From: RPQJ01 sp963732375
Lineage (GTDB): Bacteria > Pseudomonadota > Gammaproteobacteria > Steroidobacterales > Steroidobacteraceae
Assembly: GCA_963732375.1 (NCBI GenBank)
Contig: CAVSZE010000015.1
Location: 310,001-374,000 of the forward strand
Reading direction: 5' to 3'
Length of the DNA stretch: 64,000 bases
Made by a program: the position numbers and the translations under genes. This document shows positions 7,651 to 14,997 of this stretch, one piece after another (the first letter of the stretch is position 1; every line of letters starts with the position of its first letter). Under the pieces are notes generated by a model. The model was not told where the DNA came from. It ran no database searches and saw only the letters and a program-made list of their open reading frames with translations.

Positions 7651-9536
7651 CGCACCACCCCGGCCGAGGCTCCGTCGTAGAGCGCCGCGAGAGCGAACTG
7701 CGCCTGCGTAGCGTAGCTGGCGAGGCGACGCTTCTGCGCCTCGAGTTCATTGACCGCGATGGCGGCGAGCACTCGTTCCTGGGCGGCCCTGGCCGCATCG
7801 ATGCGCGGGCCGATCTCCTCGACGCGCGCGGCGAGTCCACTTACCCGGGATGCGAATGCACTGGTGTCGCGGGGCGCGGCCACCCCTGCTAGTTCCACCG
7901 ACTGCACGCGGTTGCGCGCCTCCGCAAGCAGCGCCCCGGTCTCGCGCAGGTCGGTCGTGACGCGGCGCAGGCGTGCCTTGTAGGCCGTGTCCATCTGCCA
8001 CAGCAGCACGCCGCGCAACAGGCGCTCGCTTTCCGCCAGCGCTTCACGCTTTGCGCCTTCCGGCAACATGGCGATTCGGGCCTGCACGTCGTCGAGCTGG
8101 CGCCAGCCGCTCGCCTCCGTATCCGTCGCAAGGGCCGCGACGTCACGGCTTGCCTCGATCGCGGCAACCCGCTGCTCGAGTGCCGCATGCTCACTGGCGA
8201 ATCCGTCGAGGTCCGCGCCAGCCAGCGTAGCGGCCCGGCGCGGCTCGCGCTCGCTGGATGCCAGCTCGCGGGTCGCGACCATTTCGTCGAAGGCACTGAG
8301 CGACTCGCCCCATCCCTGCAGGTTGCGCTGCATGATGCGCAGGTCGCGGTAGTTCTTCAGGCCTTCCTGGAACTCGTGGGACGCGAGCAGGTGATACAGG
8401 TACCGTGTCTGTGGCGAGTCCGGCAATTTCTGCAGCTGCCACATCCAGCCGATCGCGTCGCTGTCGGGCGCGGCAGCCAGCACCGAATCGAGGAACCCGC
8501 CAGCGCGGATCGCTGCTATCGACTCGTCGATCCGCAGCGCTTCCTTCTCGTACGCCTGAACTGCGAACCGGTACTGCTGCGCGGCCTGCCCGTTTGCGGC
8601 GAGCTGCGCGTACGCGTACGGCACGGCGAGGTAGGACTCCTGCACCGCCGAGTCGAGCAGCCGCCGTTCGCGGAGTTCGAGCCACGGCACCAGCGCGAGG
8701 TCGGAGCGCTTGGCGTCCGACTCCGCCCAGCCGAGCCCCAGCAGTGCACGATTGGTGAACGGCCCGTCCAGCCGGACCCGGGTCAGCGCAGCAATGGCAG
8801 GCTCGGTCTCGCGGCCCTGGAGCATCGCATAGCCGAGCGCCAGGTTCGCCCGGTCGCGCAGCGAGCGTTCCTCTTCCGTGCCCGCCGGCATGCTGCCCAC
8901 CGCTTCGAGCCAGCGCTGGCCCTGCGCAACGTCACCCGACCTAACCAGTGCCACGCCGAGGTTGAACTGCGCGAACGGCGCCCAGTCGTCGCCCGCGCCT
9001 GCGGCACTCAACACCGACGCGGCATCGGCATAGCGGCCCTGGGCCATCAGCACGTTTGCCGACAGCAGTCGCTTCTCCGACTCCAGCGATCCCGGCAAGG
9101 TGCCGTGGATCTTCTGCAGGCTCTGCCACGCTTCGTCGTAGTAACCGCGCTGGTATCCGATCCTGGCAAGGTAGAACCGCGCACGGTCGCTCACCGACTG
9201 AGGCACCGATCCGGCCAGCAGGCGATTGAAGATCCTGGTGGCCTCCGCATGCAGGCCGAGCGACAGGTAGAGACCGCCCGAGAGCAACTCCGCATCCGCG
9301 TCGTGATTCGGCATCCGACCGTAATCGCGGGCGGCCTCGAGTCGCACCAGCGCGCCGAAGTAGTCGTCCTGGTAGAAATGGAACAGCACGTCGCCATAGT
9401 CGAGGTCACGCACCTTGCCGGGTGGCGGCAGGTCCGATTCCTGCGGTGCCGCGCCCGCCCCGGTCGCGACGATCGCGCACGCGACCAGGCCTGCGGCCAG
9501 GTTCCAGTTGCATCGACGCGGTAACGTGGTCGTCAT
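7647..9536 (-). CDS. Exported TPR and coiled-coil protein
   Basis: A 629-residue protein with a signal peptide (cleavage near GAGAA, residue 30). The first half contains TPR-like helical pairs (about residues 50-330, for example YLSLGLHAEATRIFNRLLAG). The last 200 residues are rich in Arg, Glu, Leu and Ala with heptad spacing, suggesting a coiled coil. Function is unknown; by its place between the coiled-coil gene and the large TPR gene it is probably a structural part of the same periplasmic machine. The start has only a weak Shine-Dalgarno sequence and lies 40 bases after the previous gene; its stop overlaps the next start (ATGA). Confidence 0.8.
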   Translation of the reverse strand: MTTTLPRRCNWNLAAGLVACAIVATGAGAAPQESDLPPPGKVRDLDYGDVLFHFYQDDYFGALVRLEAARDYGRMPNHDADAELLSGGLYLSLGLHAEATRIFNRLLAGSVPQSVSDRARFYLARIGYQRGYYDEAWQSLQKIHGTLPGSLESEKRLLSANVLMAQGRYADAASVLSAAGAGDDWAPFAQFNLGVALVRSGDVAQGQRWLEAVGSMPAGTEEERSLRDRANLALGYAMLQGRETEPAIAALTRVRLDGPFTNRALLGLGWAESDAKRSDLALVPWLELRERRLLDSAVQESYLAVPYAYAQLAANGQAAQQYRFAVQAYEKEALRIDESIAAIRAGGFLDSVLAAAPDSDAIGWMWQLQKLPDSPQTRYLYHLLASHEFQEGLKNYRDLRIMQRNLQGWGESLSAFDEMVATRELASSEREPRRAATLAGADLDGFASEHAALEQRVAAIEASRDVAALATDTEASGWRQLDDVQARIAMLPEGAKREALAESERLLRGVLLWQMDTAYKARLRRVTTDLRETGALLAEARNRVQSVELAGVAAPRDTSAFASRVSGLAARVEEIGPRIDAARAAQERVLAAIAVNELEAQKRRLASYATQAQFALAALYDGASAGVVR

Positions 9537-9576
9537 TCTGTCTCGAGCCGTATCCGTTGCCTGGAAACGGGACCGC

Positions 9577-10146
9577 TCAGTCCCACTGCCGGACGACGAA
9601 CTCGGGCTGCAGCGCAGCTGCGCGGTCGCTGATGCGCAGTTCGACGTACTTGGTGCCGATCGCCTTGTCGAAAGTCAGCGTCGCACCGCGACGGTAGTCG
9701 ACCGAATGCGGGCCCTTGCCGCTGAAGAACGCCACCAGTTCGTGCTTGCCGGTCTTGAGATTTCCGAGGTAGAGCTTCTGCACGCCGCCGCGGTACAACG
9801 CCTTCACCTCGCGCTCCGTGTACAGGTAGTTGGTGACCTCCTTGTCGTCGAGTTTCAGCGTCACCGAGTCCAGCTCGAAGAACGTGCCGACATTGAGCGA
9901 CAGGAACACCGCCACCTGGGTGCTCGATGGATAGAGGATTTCCTCCTCCAGCTTGAACAGGTCGCGGTTCAGGTCGATGAGCTGCTTTTTCAGGTCTTGC
10001 ACGTCCTGGTCGACGGCGCGCGTCGCCTGAGCCGGGTCGTCGGCGCCGGCCCGCCCGGCGAACAGGCTGCCGCCCGCGACGAGAATCATGCTGGCAAACG
10101 CCAGCCACCGGACACGGTGATTGGATTCGGGGGACTGCCGCTTCAT
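9577..10146 (-). CDS. Small exported coiled-coil plus beta-domain protein, unknown function
   Basis: A 189-residue protein. The start at 10146 overlaps the thioredoxin-like gene by four bases (ATGA) and begins a signal-anchor or signal peptide (about residues 14-35). A reading from 10452 would add about 100 residues of arginine-rich shadow sequence. After the signal, residues 38-70 form a predicted coiled coil (VDQDVQDLKKQLIDLNRDLF). The rest alternates hydrophobic residues as in a beta-sandwich (FELDSVTLKLDDKEV, GKHELVAFFSGKG). No family name is recognised. Coupling to the thioredoxin gene suggests both belong to the assembly or anchoring of the motor complex. Confidence 0.75.
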   Translation of the reverse strand: MKRQSPESNHRVRWLAFASMILVAGGSLFAGRAGADDPAQATRAVDQDVQDLKKQLIDLNRDLFKLEEEILYPSSTQVAVFLSLNVGTFFELDSVTLKLDDKEVTNYLYTEREVKALYRGGVQKLYLGNLKTGKHELVAFFSGKGPHSVDYRRGATLTFDKAIGTKYVELRISDRAAALQPEFVVRQWD

Positions 10147-10688
10147 TTGCCGATCTCCTCGAGCACACGGTTGAGTTCTGCCTGCGGCACCGGGGCCGAC
10201 GCCCACGAGGCACGCACGATTCCATCGCGATCGACGAGCAGCGTCAGCGGCAGCGCCTCCACGTCGTAGAGACGCCCGATCGCCTGGCGACTGTCGAGCA
10301 GCGTGGGAAATTTCAAGCCCAGCGACTGCGATATCGAAGCAGCCCGGCCGTCGTCGCCGTCCAGGCTGACGCCGAGGACCACGGGTCGATCCGCATCCGG
10401 CGCGGTCGCGATCGTGTTCAGGTCCGTGAGTGCCGAGCGGCACGACCCGCACCAGCTTGCCCAGAAGGCCAGCACTACGACTTCGCCCTGGTATTCGGAC
10501 AGGCGCAGGTTACGGCCGTCGGTGGACTTGAGAACGAAGTCCGGCGCCGCCGTTCCGCTGCGAATGCCCTCGGTCGCGGCATGCGCGACCAGCGGCAAAA
10601 GCGCGCCGGCAAGCGCCGCACCCCCAAGGGCCAGCGTGTGTACGAACGCCATTACGCGGGCGCGCGCGAAGTAATCTCTGCCTCGCAT
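10143..10688 (-). CDS. TlpA-like periplasmic thioredoxin, first gene of the riboswitch operon
   Basis: A 181-residue thioredoxin-fold protein with an N-terminal signal sequence (about residues 13-38) and a redox-active pair in FWASWCGSC near residue 80; a proline follows later in VEALPLTLLVD, matching the cis-proline loop. This is the TlpA/ResA/peroxiredoxin-like class that handles periplasmic thiols. The ATG at 10688 is only three bases after the last riboswitch stem; a second in-frame ATG at 10652 keeps the signal peptide and sits at a more usual distance, though without a clear ribosome site, so the exact start is uncertain. Being first in the operon, its translation would be the direct target of riboswitch control. 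Confidence 0.87.
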   Translation of the reverse strand: MRGRDYFARARVMAFVHTLALGGAALAGALLPLVAHAATEGIRSGTAAPDFVLKSTDGRNLRLSEYQGEVVVLAFWASWCGSCRSALTDLNTIATAPDADRPVVLGVSLDGDDGRAASISQSLGLKFPTLLDSRQAIGRLYDVEALPLTLLVDRDGIVRASWASAPVPQAELNRVLEEIGK

Positions 10689-10689
10689 C

Positions 10690-10765
10690 CTGGCAACCCC
10701 GCTGTCATGGGTGAGACCCGAAGACCGGAAGCTTTGCGTCCCCGCCTTTCGGCGGGTTTGCCTTT
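10690..10765 (-). promoter_or_regulatory. Cyclic-di-GMP-I riboswitch (GEMM-I)
   Basis: On the minus strand the leader shows every landmark of the class: GGCAAACC opens P1, a GAAA tetraloop caps stem P2 (CCCGCC/GGCGGG), then comes the invariant GACGCAAAGC, a P3 arm, and the closing AGCGGGGTTGCC that pairs back to P1. The base two before CAAACC is G, as in c-di-GMP-binding members; the cGAMP-binding variants are known to differ there. The aptamer ends three bases before the ATG at 10688, and its GGGG, eight bases from that ATG, could be the ribosome site, so ligand binding would be expected to hide it. Direction of control is inferred. Confidence 0.93.
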
Positions 10766-10778
10766 TTCAGTCGAGTGA

Positions 10779-10808
10779 ATCGTTGTCTAGCGGGCGCCGC
10801 GCTGTCAA
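10779..10808 (-). promoter_or_regulatory. Sigma-70-type promoter for the riboswitch operon
   Basis: A perfect TTGACA -35 box (10808-10803) is followed after 18 bases by AACGAT (10784-10779), a weak -10 box. Transcription would start near 10772, just before the riboswitch, which fits well. The weak -10 keeps confidence moderate. Confidence 0.5.
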
Positions 10809-10907
10809 TTCAAAGGGCGATTTACGCTTCGCAGGCGGCATTGCGTCACAAAACACCGGGCTGGCCGTGCCGCGCAACGCGGGCCCACCGCCCTGGGGGC
10901 CTGCGCC

Positions 10908-11870
10908 CTACCTCCCGGGCTCGAGCCCCGGCGAGTAGTAGACCTGGCCCTGGTTGTCGATGATGACTGCCTCGACGTCGCCGACCCGTCGCACGTATTC
11001 CATGCCCCGCTCCACGCCGAGTATGAAGACGGGCTTGGTGAGACCGTCGGTGCGGGTCGCATTCGGACCGATGACGGTGACGCTGCGCACGTCGGACGGG
11101 GACTTGCCGGTGCCAGGCACCAGTATGTGATGGTAACGGACACCGTCCTGCTCGAAATAGCGTTCGTAGTCGCCCGAGGTGGAGATCGCCTCGTCCGCGA
11201 GCGGGATGCGCGTGACCACGGCACCATCCCGGCGCGGGTCACGTATGCCGACGATCCACGGCTTGCCCAGCCGGTCGCCGAGCAGGCGAGTGTCGCCGCC
11301 GGCATTGACCATCGCATGCTCGATGCCGAGTGCGCGCAGGATCTCGACCCCGCGATCGACCGCCCAGCCCTTGGCGAACCCCCCCAGGTCGATACGCATG
11401 CCCGGCCGCAGGAAGCGGATCGTGCGCGCATCGCGATCGACCTGAAGCTGGCGGTAGTCGATCGCCTGCAGCGCCGCGGCGATCTGCTCGTCGGTCGGGT
11501 GCAGCTGCGCGCGGTAATCGTAGAGATAGCCAACGCTGGCGTAGGTGATGTCGAAAATACCGTCGCTCAGCTGCGAGTAAGCAAAGGACTTCTCCACGAC
11601 GTCGATGATGTCGGCATCGACCTGCACGGGCCGGTCGAATGCATGTGCGTTGACCTGCGAGAGCTGGCTCTCGGGCTTGTACGTGCTCATCAGGCGGTCG
11701 GTGCGGTGCATGTCGGCCATCACCGCATCGATGCCACGTTGCGCAAGCCCCGGGTCGGTCGCCCAGAGTTCTACGGCGATCCGGGTACCCATGATCGCCT
11801 CTTCGCGCTGGTACCACGCCCCCTTCGATTGCGCTGGCGCCGTTGTCGACGGAAACACCGGGCTCGTCAT
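10908..11870 (-). CDS. apbE: FAD:protein FMN transferase
   Basis: ApbE attaches FMN covalently to Ser/Thr of target redox proteins using FAD and a divalent metal. The 320-residue protein shows family motifs in order: MSTYKPESQLSQVN near 60, DLGGFAKGWAVD near 170, NAGGD near 200, SGDYERYF near 235, and a metal-site segment TDGLTKPVFILG near 280. Two features are unusual. There is no signal peptide, and an in-frame TAG sits about 15 codons upstream, so none can be recovered. The usual HHILDPRTG reads HHILVPGTG. The enzyme may act in the cytoplasm. It lies 75 bases after the methyltransferase gene in the haem-protein operon, where DUF4266 and DUF3570 genes are also present. No flavinylation motif was recognised in the neighbours. 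Confidence 0.93.
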   Translation of the reverse strand: MTSPVFPSTTAPAQSKGAWYQREEAIMGTRIAVELWATDPGLAQRGIDAVMADMHRTDRLMSTYKPESQLSQVNAHAFDRPVQVDADIIDVVEKSFAYSQLSDGIFDITYASVGYLYDYRAQLHPTDEQIAAALQAIDYRQLQVDRDARTIRFLRPGMRIDLGGFAKGWAVDRGVEILRALGIEHAMVNAGGDTRLLGDRLGKPWIVGIRDPRRDGAVVTRIPLADEAISTSGDYERYFEQDGVRYHHILVPGTGKSPSDVRSVTVIGPNATRTDGLTKPVFILGVERGMEYVRRVGDVEAVIIDNQGQVYYSPGLEPGR

Positions 11871-11945
11871 CGAAGCGATACCTCGAGGGCAGCGTTGAAG
11901 CAGGCGTAGAGACTAGCGGCGCGGGTGCTGGATCTCAACGAGCGC

Positions 11946-13319
11946 TCAGGGGCGCCAGGGCGCCTGCGCCTCCGCGAACAGGCGCTGCAGGAACCCACGA
12001 ACCGCCGGAAGAGCCTCGTCCGCGGGCAACAAGCGCTCGCGCACCAGTATGTCGGCGATGTCGTGCAACGTGCGCTGGCCGTCCACCAGCGACGCGACGA
12101 ACGAATAGACGCGCATCGCGAGAACCTGGCTCGCGACCTGCGGCAGCATCGGTACCGGCAGGTCGTCCTGCCGAAGCCAGCGCGGTGCGTTGCGATGCGG
12201 CGCCGGAGGCGCGACCCGCTCACACCCGATGGCGCTGAACGTCACCAGTCGCTCCATGCGGCTGTTGCGGCTGGCCGGGGACGCAAGATAAGGGACCACC
12301 TCCTCCTGCACCTCGATGTCCTCGAAGCCGGCCGCACGGAGGATTGCAGGCAGCTCGTCGATCGAATAGCAACGGGCCGGATCGCCGTGCTGGAAGAACA
12401 GCGAGCCACTGTTCACCCACCGGCCACCGGGCTTGAGCCACTGGCTCAACCTGGCCGCGAACGTCGCGAAGTCCTCGTCGAGGATGTCGATCAGCCAGGG
12501 CGTGACCACGGTGTCGAAGGCGCCCGACGCAAACGGGGCCTGCGACGCATCGGCGACGACCGGCCACAGGCCCGGTGGCGCGGGCACCGGGGCGTGAAGG
12601 TCGCGCAGCAACGCGTGGCTGCCAAGGTCACCCGGCGCCACCGGAAACTCGTGCAGCTCTACGTGCTCGCCCGAAAACATGCGGCGCGCCACGATCATCA
12701 TCAGCGGATTCAGGTCCGCGGCAATCGTCGTGACAGGGCCGCGGCGTACGTGGAGGTCGTAGGCAAGCCGTCCGGCGCCACAGCCGGGCACCAGCAGCCG
12801 GCCAGGATTCTCGGGACCGAGCGCCCGATCCACCACTGCATAGGCCAGTTCGTTTTCAGTTTCACCCCAGCACCAGTCACGATGCAGGTTGGCGTAGTAG
12901 CTGGTGAGTCCCTGCCCTGCCGGTAGCGGCGAGCCCAGCGCCCGGTAGGTCTCGGGCACGGCGGCCGCGGCGGCGACGTCCAATGGCGCAAGCAGCGACG
13001 ACAGTCGTCGCGCATGGTCGGTGCAGGCGCTGGAAAGGAGCTTCAGTCGATTACGGGTCGCCGCGAGGGTGACACCGGTCCCGAGTGCCGCACGGTAGCG
13101 CGCTGCCTGGGCCTCGAGTTCGGAGGTGAATGCGCGCATGCGTGTGCGCCACTCGCCCAGCGTCGCTTGCGGCTCGGCGCAGAGCCACGGGATTCCGTCC
13201 ACGAACGGGTAGTGAGAGCCGCATGCCTCGCAGCGTGCGCCGGTGCCCGGGGTGAGCCGTCCGCCGCAGCGCGGACAACTGAGCAGCGTCCAGTAATCGG
13301 TTTCGGGTGCCCTGTCCAA
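11946..13319 (-). CDS. Zinc-ribbon class I SAM methyltransferase (N2227-like)
   Basis: A 457-residue protein. Residues 15-33 form a Trm112-like zinc ribbon (CPRCGG then CEACGSHYPFVDGIPWL). The centre (about 125-360) is a SAM-dependent methyltransferase: DWCWGETENE and LLVPGCGAGRLAYDL are the pattern of the carnosine N-methyltransferase (N2227) family, followed by DLNPLMMIVARRM and a WLKPGGRWVNSG strand. The C-terminal 60 residues (VDGQRTLHDIADILV) look like a small winged or PqqD-like domain. It starts with TTG, 11 bases after the DUF1501 stop; the next Met lies beyond the zinc ribbon, so TTG is favoured. The substrate is unknown; context suggests a peptide or redox-protein partner. Confidence 0.82.
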   Translation of the reverse strand: MDRAPETDYWTLLSCPRCGGRLTPGTGARCEACGSHYPFVDGIPWLCAEPQATLGEWRTRMRAFTSELEAQAARYRAALGTGVTLAATRNRLKLLSSACTDHARRLSSLLAPLDVAAAAAVPETYRALGSPLPAGQGLTSYYANLHRDWCWGETENELAYAVVDRALGPENPGRLLVPGCGAGRLAYDLHVRRGPVTTIAADLNPLMMIVARRMFSGEHVELHEFPVAPGDLGSHALLRDLHAPVPAPPGLWPVVADASQAPFASGAFDTVVTPWLIDILDEDFATFAARLSQWLKPGGRWVNSGSLFFQHGDPARCYSIDELPAILRAAGFEDIEVQEEVVPYLASPASRNSRMERLVTFSAIGCERVAPPAPHRNAPRWLRQDDLPVPMLPQVASQVLAMRVYSFVASLVDGQRTLHDIADILVRERLLPADEALPAVRGFLQRLFAEAQAPWRP

Positions 13320-13330
13320 GGTTCCCGAGT

Positions 13331-14965
13331 CTAGCTGATCGTCCCGTTCACGATCGGATTGAACGCGATCAGGCTGTCCTGCAGCGCCGCGGACCCGAGG
13401 CCGTGACCCTGGAACTTCTGCCCGAACTGGCCCTGCTCACCGTGCAGCGCCATGTAGTTCAGCACCACGGTCTCGACCAGCAGGTTGACGTTGTTGGCCG
13501 CGGGACTCGAAGCAGTCTCGACCGATGCATCGGACCGGAAATAACCGATCTGCTGGTGTCGTGCCGAACCTGCGGCTCCGCTGCTGAGCAGCTGCGGCCT
13601 GCCCTGCGGATTGTAGACCAGGAAGAACGACGCGCCCGTGGACTGGTTGTCGCTGGTCCACATGAACTTGCCGCGCCCGTCGACGCTGTTGTCCACCTGG
13701 CCGCTGGCAGAGATCGAGCCGTCCGAGAAAACGTACAGCATCAGCGGCATGCCGCGCCGCGCCGCATATTCCAGGCATGCGCCCATGCAGCGCCCGGCCC
13801 GCAGGTCGCGCAGCTCGCCGGTCGAGCGTCCCTGCCCATGGTAGTCGTAGCCGCCGAGCGTGATCGTGCCCGCACCGGCGTAGCCGGACAGCACCATCTT
13901 CATCACCGCCGCGGTCTTGCGGAACTCGGCGTCGCTGCCGTATTCGGCTGGACTGAAGACGCCACCGGCACCAACGATGTCCTGGTCGAGGTCCGGATTG
14001 AGGCTGGTGGGGTCGCCGAAGCGGTCCACCACGTCGGCCGCCTTGACGTAGCCGCAGTTCACCAGGTCGCGCACGACCTCGTCACGCGTCACCGTGGTCT
14101 TCTTCGGGTCCGCCCAGGGCTGCTTCGGATCGACTATCTGCAGCTTGCGGCTGCTGATGCGCTCGACCGATTCCATCACGGCCACAGTATCGTCCACGCT
14201 CAGCAGGCTTGCGAGCTGGCCCGTGTCGACGAGGCCCGTGACATCGCTGGCCCGGTCCACCTTGGTGGGACGGACCGACAGGTCGATCATGCCGATCGGC
14301 GCCATTGAATTGCCGCCGGAATCCGAGGCACGCGAGCCGATCAGCGTCGCAAGCGAACCGTCCGCGCCGGCCTTGTATATGCCGTACATCGGATTGTGAG
14401 GGTTGTTGCCGGTGTCGTTCTCCGAACGCGCCGCAATGACGGCGCCGTTGATCGAGGCGGCTGTCGCGGGCGAGACGCGATCCATGATTCCCCGCAGGAA
14501 TGCGCTGTCGGAGTGAAACGCGAGACCCAGGCTCGTGTCGGTAAAGCTCGTGCCTGTCGCGGAATTGGTCATGCCGGGAAGCATGTCTCCGGGCAGGCCC
14601 ATCTTTCCGTAGCCGGCCGTGCTCAGGAAGTCGAGCTGTCCGCCCGGCCCGCCGATCAGCACGTTCGATCCGACCATGTTCGCGCCGCCGGCGAGGTCGA
14701 TGCAGATGAACGGGATCTTGCCCGCACCCTGCACCTGGATGCCGCAACTGCTGCGCAGCGCCTGCAGGTCGGGCGATAGCGCGGCCATCGCCGCGCGCGG
14801 GTCCGCGAACAGGCTGAAGATCGTGGGTGCTACGACCGTGCCGAGGCCGGCGGTCAGTCCCTGCGCGATGAATTCGCGGCGCGTAACCGGGCGCTTGTGT
14901 CCGAGCGCGTGCCGGATCGGTTCGTCCAGGCCCAGTCTCCGCGGGGGTGACTTGCGAATGATCAT
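13331..14965 (-). CDS. Tat-exported DUF1501-like protein
   Basis: A 544-residue protein with an unusually long N-terminus that contains a twin-arginine motif (TRREFIAQG, about residues 28-36) and a hydrophobic stretch ending PRAAMA, so it is probably folded in the cytoplasm and exported by Tat. The mature part starts with FICIDLAGGANMVGSN and contains GGYDYHGQGRSTGELRDL near residue 375, features of the DUF1501 (sulfatase/phosphatase-fold relative) family. In planctomycetes DUF1501 proteins are partners of large cytochrome-like proteins; here too the next genes upstream encode CxxCH proteins. The catalytic role is unknown. Gaps of 32 and 11 bases place it inside a five-gene operon. Confidence 0.75.
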   Translation of the reverse strand: MIIRKSPPRRLGLDEPIRHALGHKRPVTRREFIAQGLTAGLGTVVAPTIFSLFADPRAAMAALSPDLQALRSSCGIQVQGAGKIPFICIDLAGGANMVGSNVLIGGPGGQLDFLSTAGYGKMGLPGDMLPGMTNSATGTSFTDTSLGLAFHSDSAFLRGIMDRVSPATAASINGAVIAARSENDTGNNPHNPMYGIYKAGADGSLATLIGSRASDSGGNSMAPIGMIDLSVRPTKVDRASDVTGLVDTGQLASLLSVDDTVAVMESVERISSRKLQIVDPKQPWADPKKTTVTRDEVVRDLVNCGYVKAADVVDRFGDPTSLNPDLDQDIVGAGGVFSPAEYGSDAEFRKTAAVMKMVLSGYAGAGTITLGGYDYHGQGRSTGELRDLRAGRCMGACLEYAARRGMPLMLYVFSDGSISASGQVDNSVDGRGKFMWTSDNQSTGASFFLVYNPQGRPQLLSSGAAGSARHQQIGYFRSDASVETASSPAANNVNLLVETVVLNYMALHGEQGQFGQKFQGHGLGSAALQDSLIAFNPIVNGTIS

Positions 14966-14997
14966 GGTTGCTTACCTGCTGCGTGCCTTGCGGCGCC

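Noticed and set aside
10741..10768. Terminator-like hairpin with T-run on the plus strand (CCCGCC-TTTC-GGCGGG, then TTTGCCTTTTT)
   Set aside because: It is the reverse complement of riboswitch stem P2 and its flank; no plus-strand gene precedes it.
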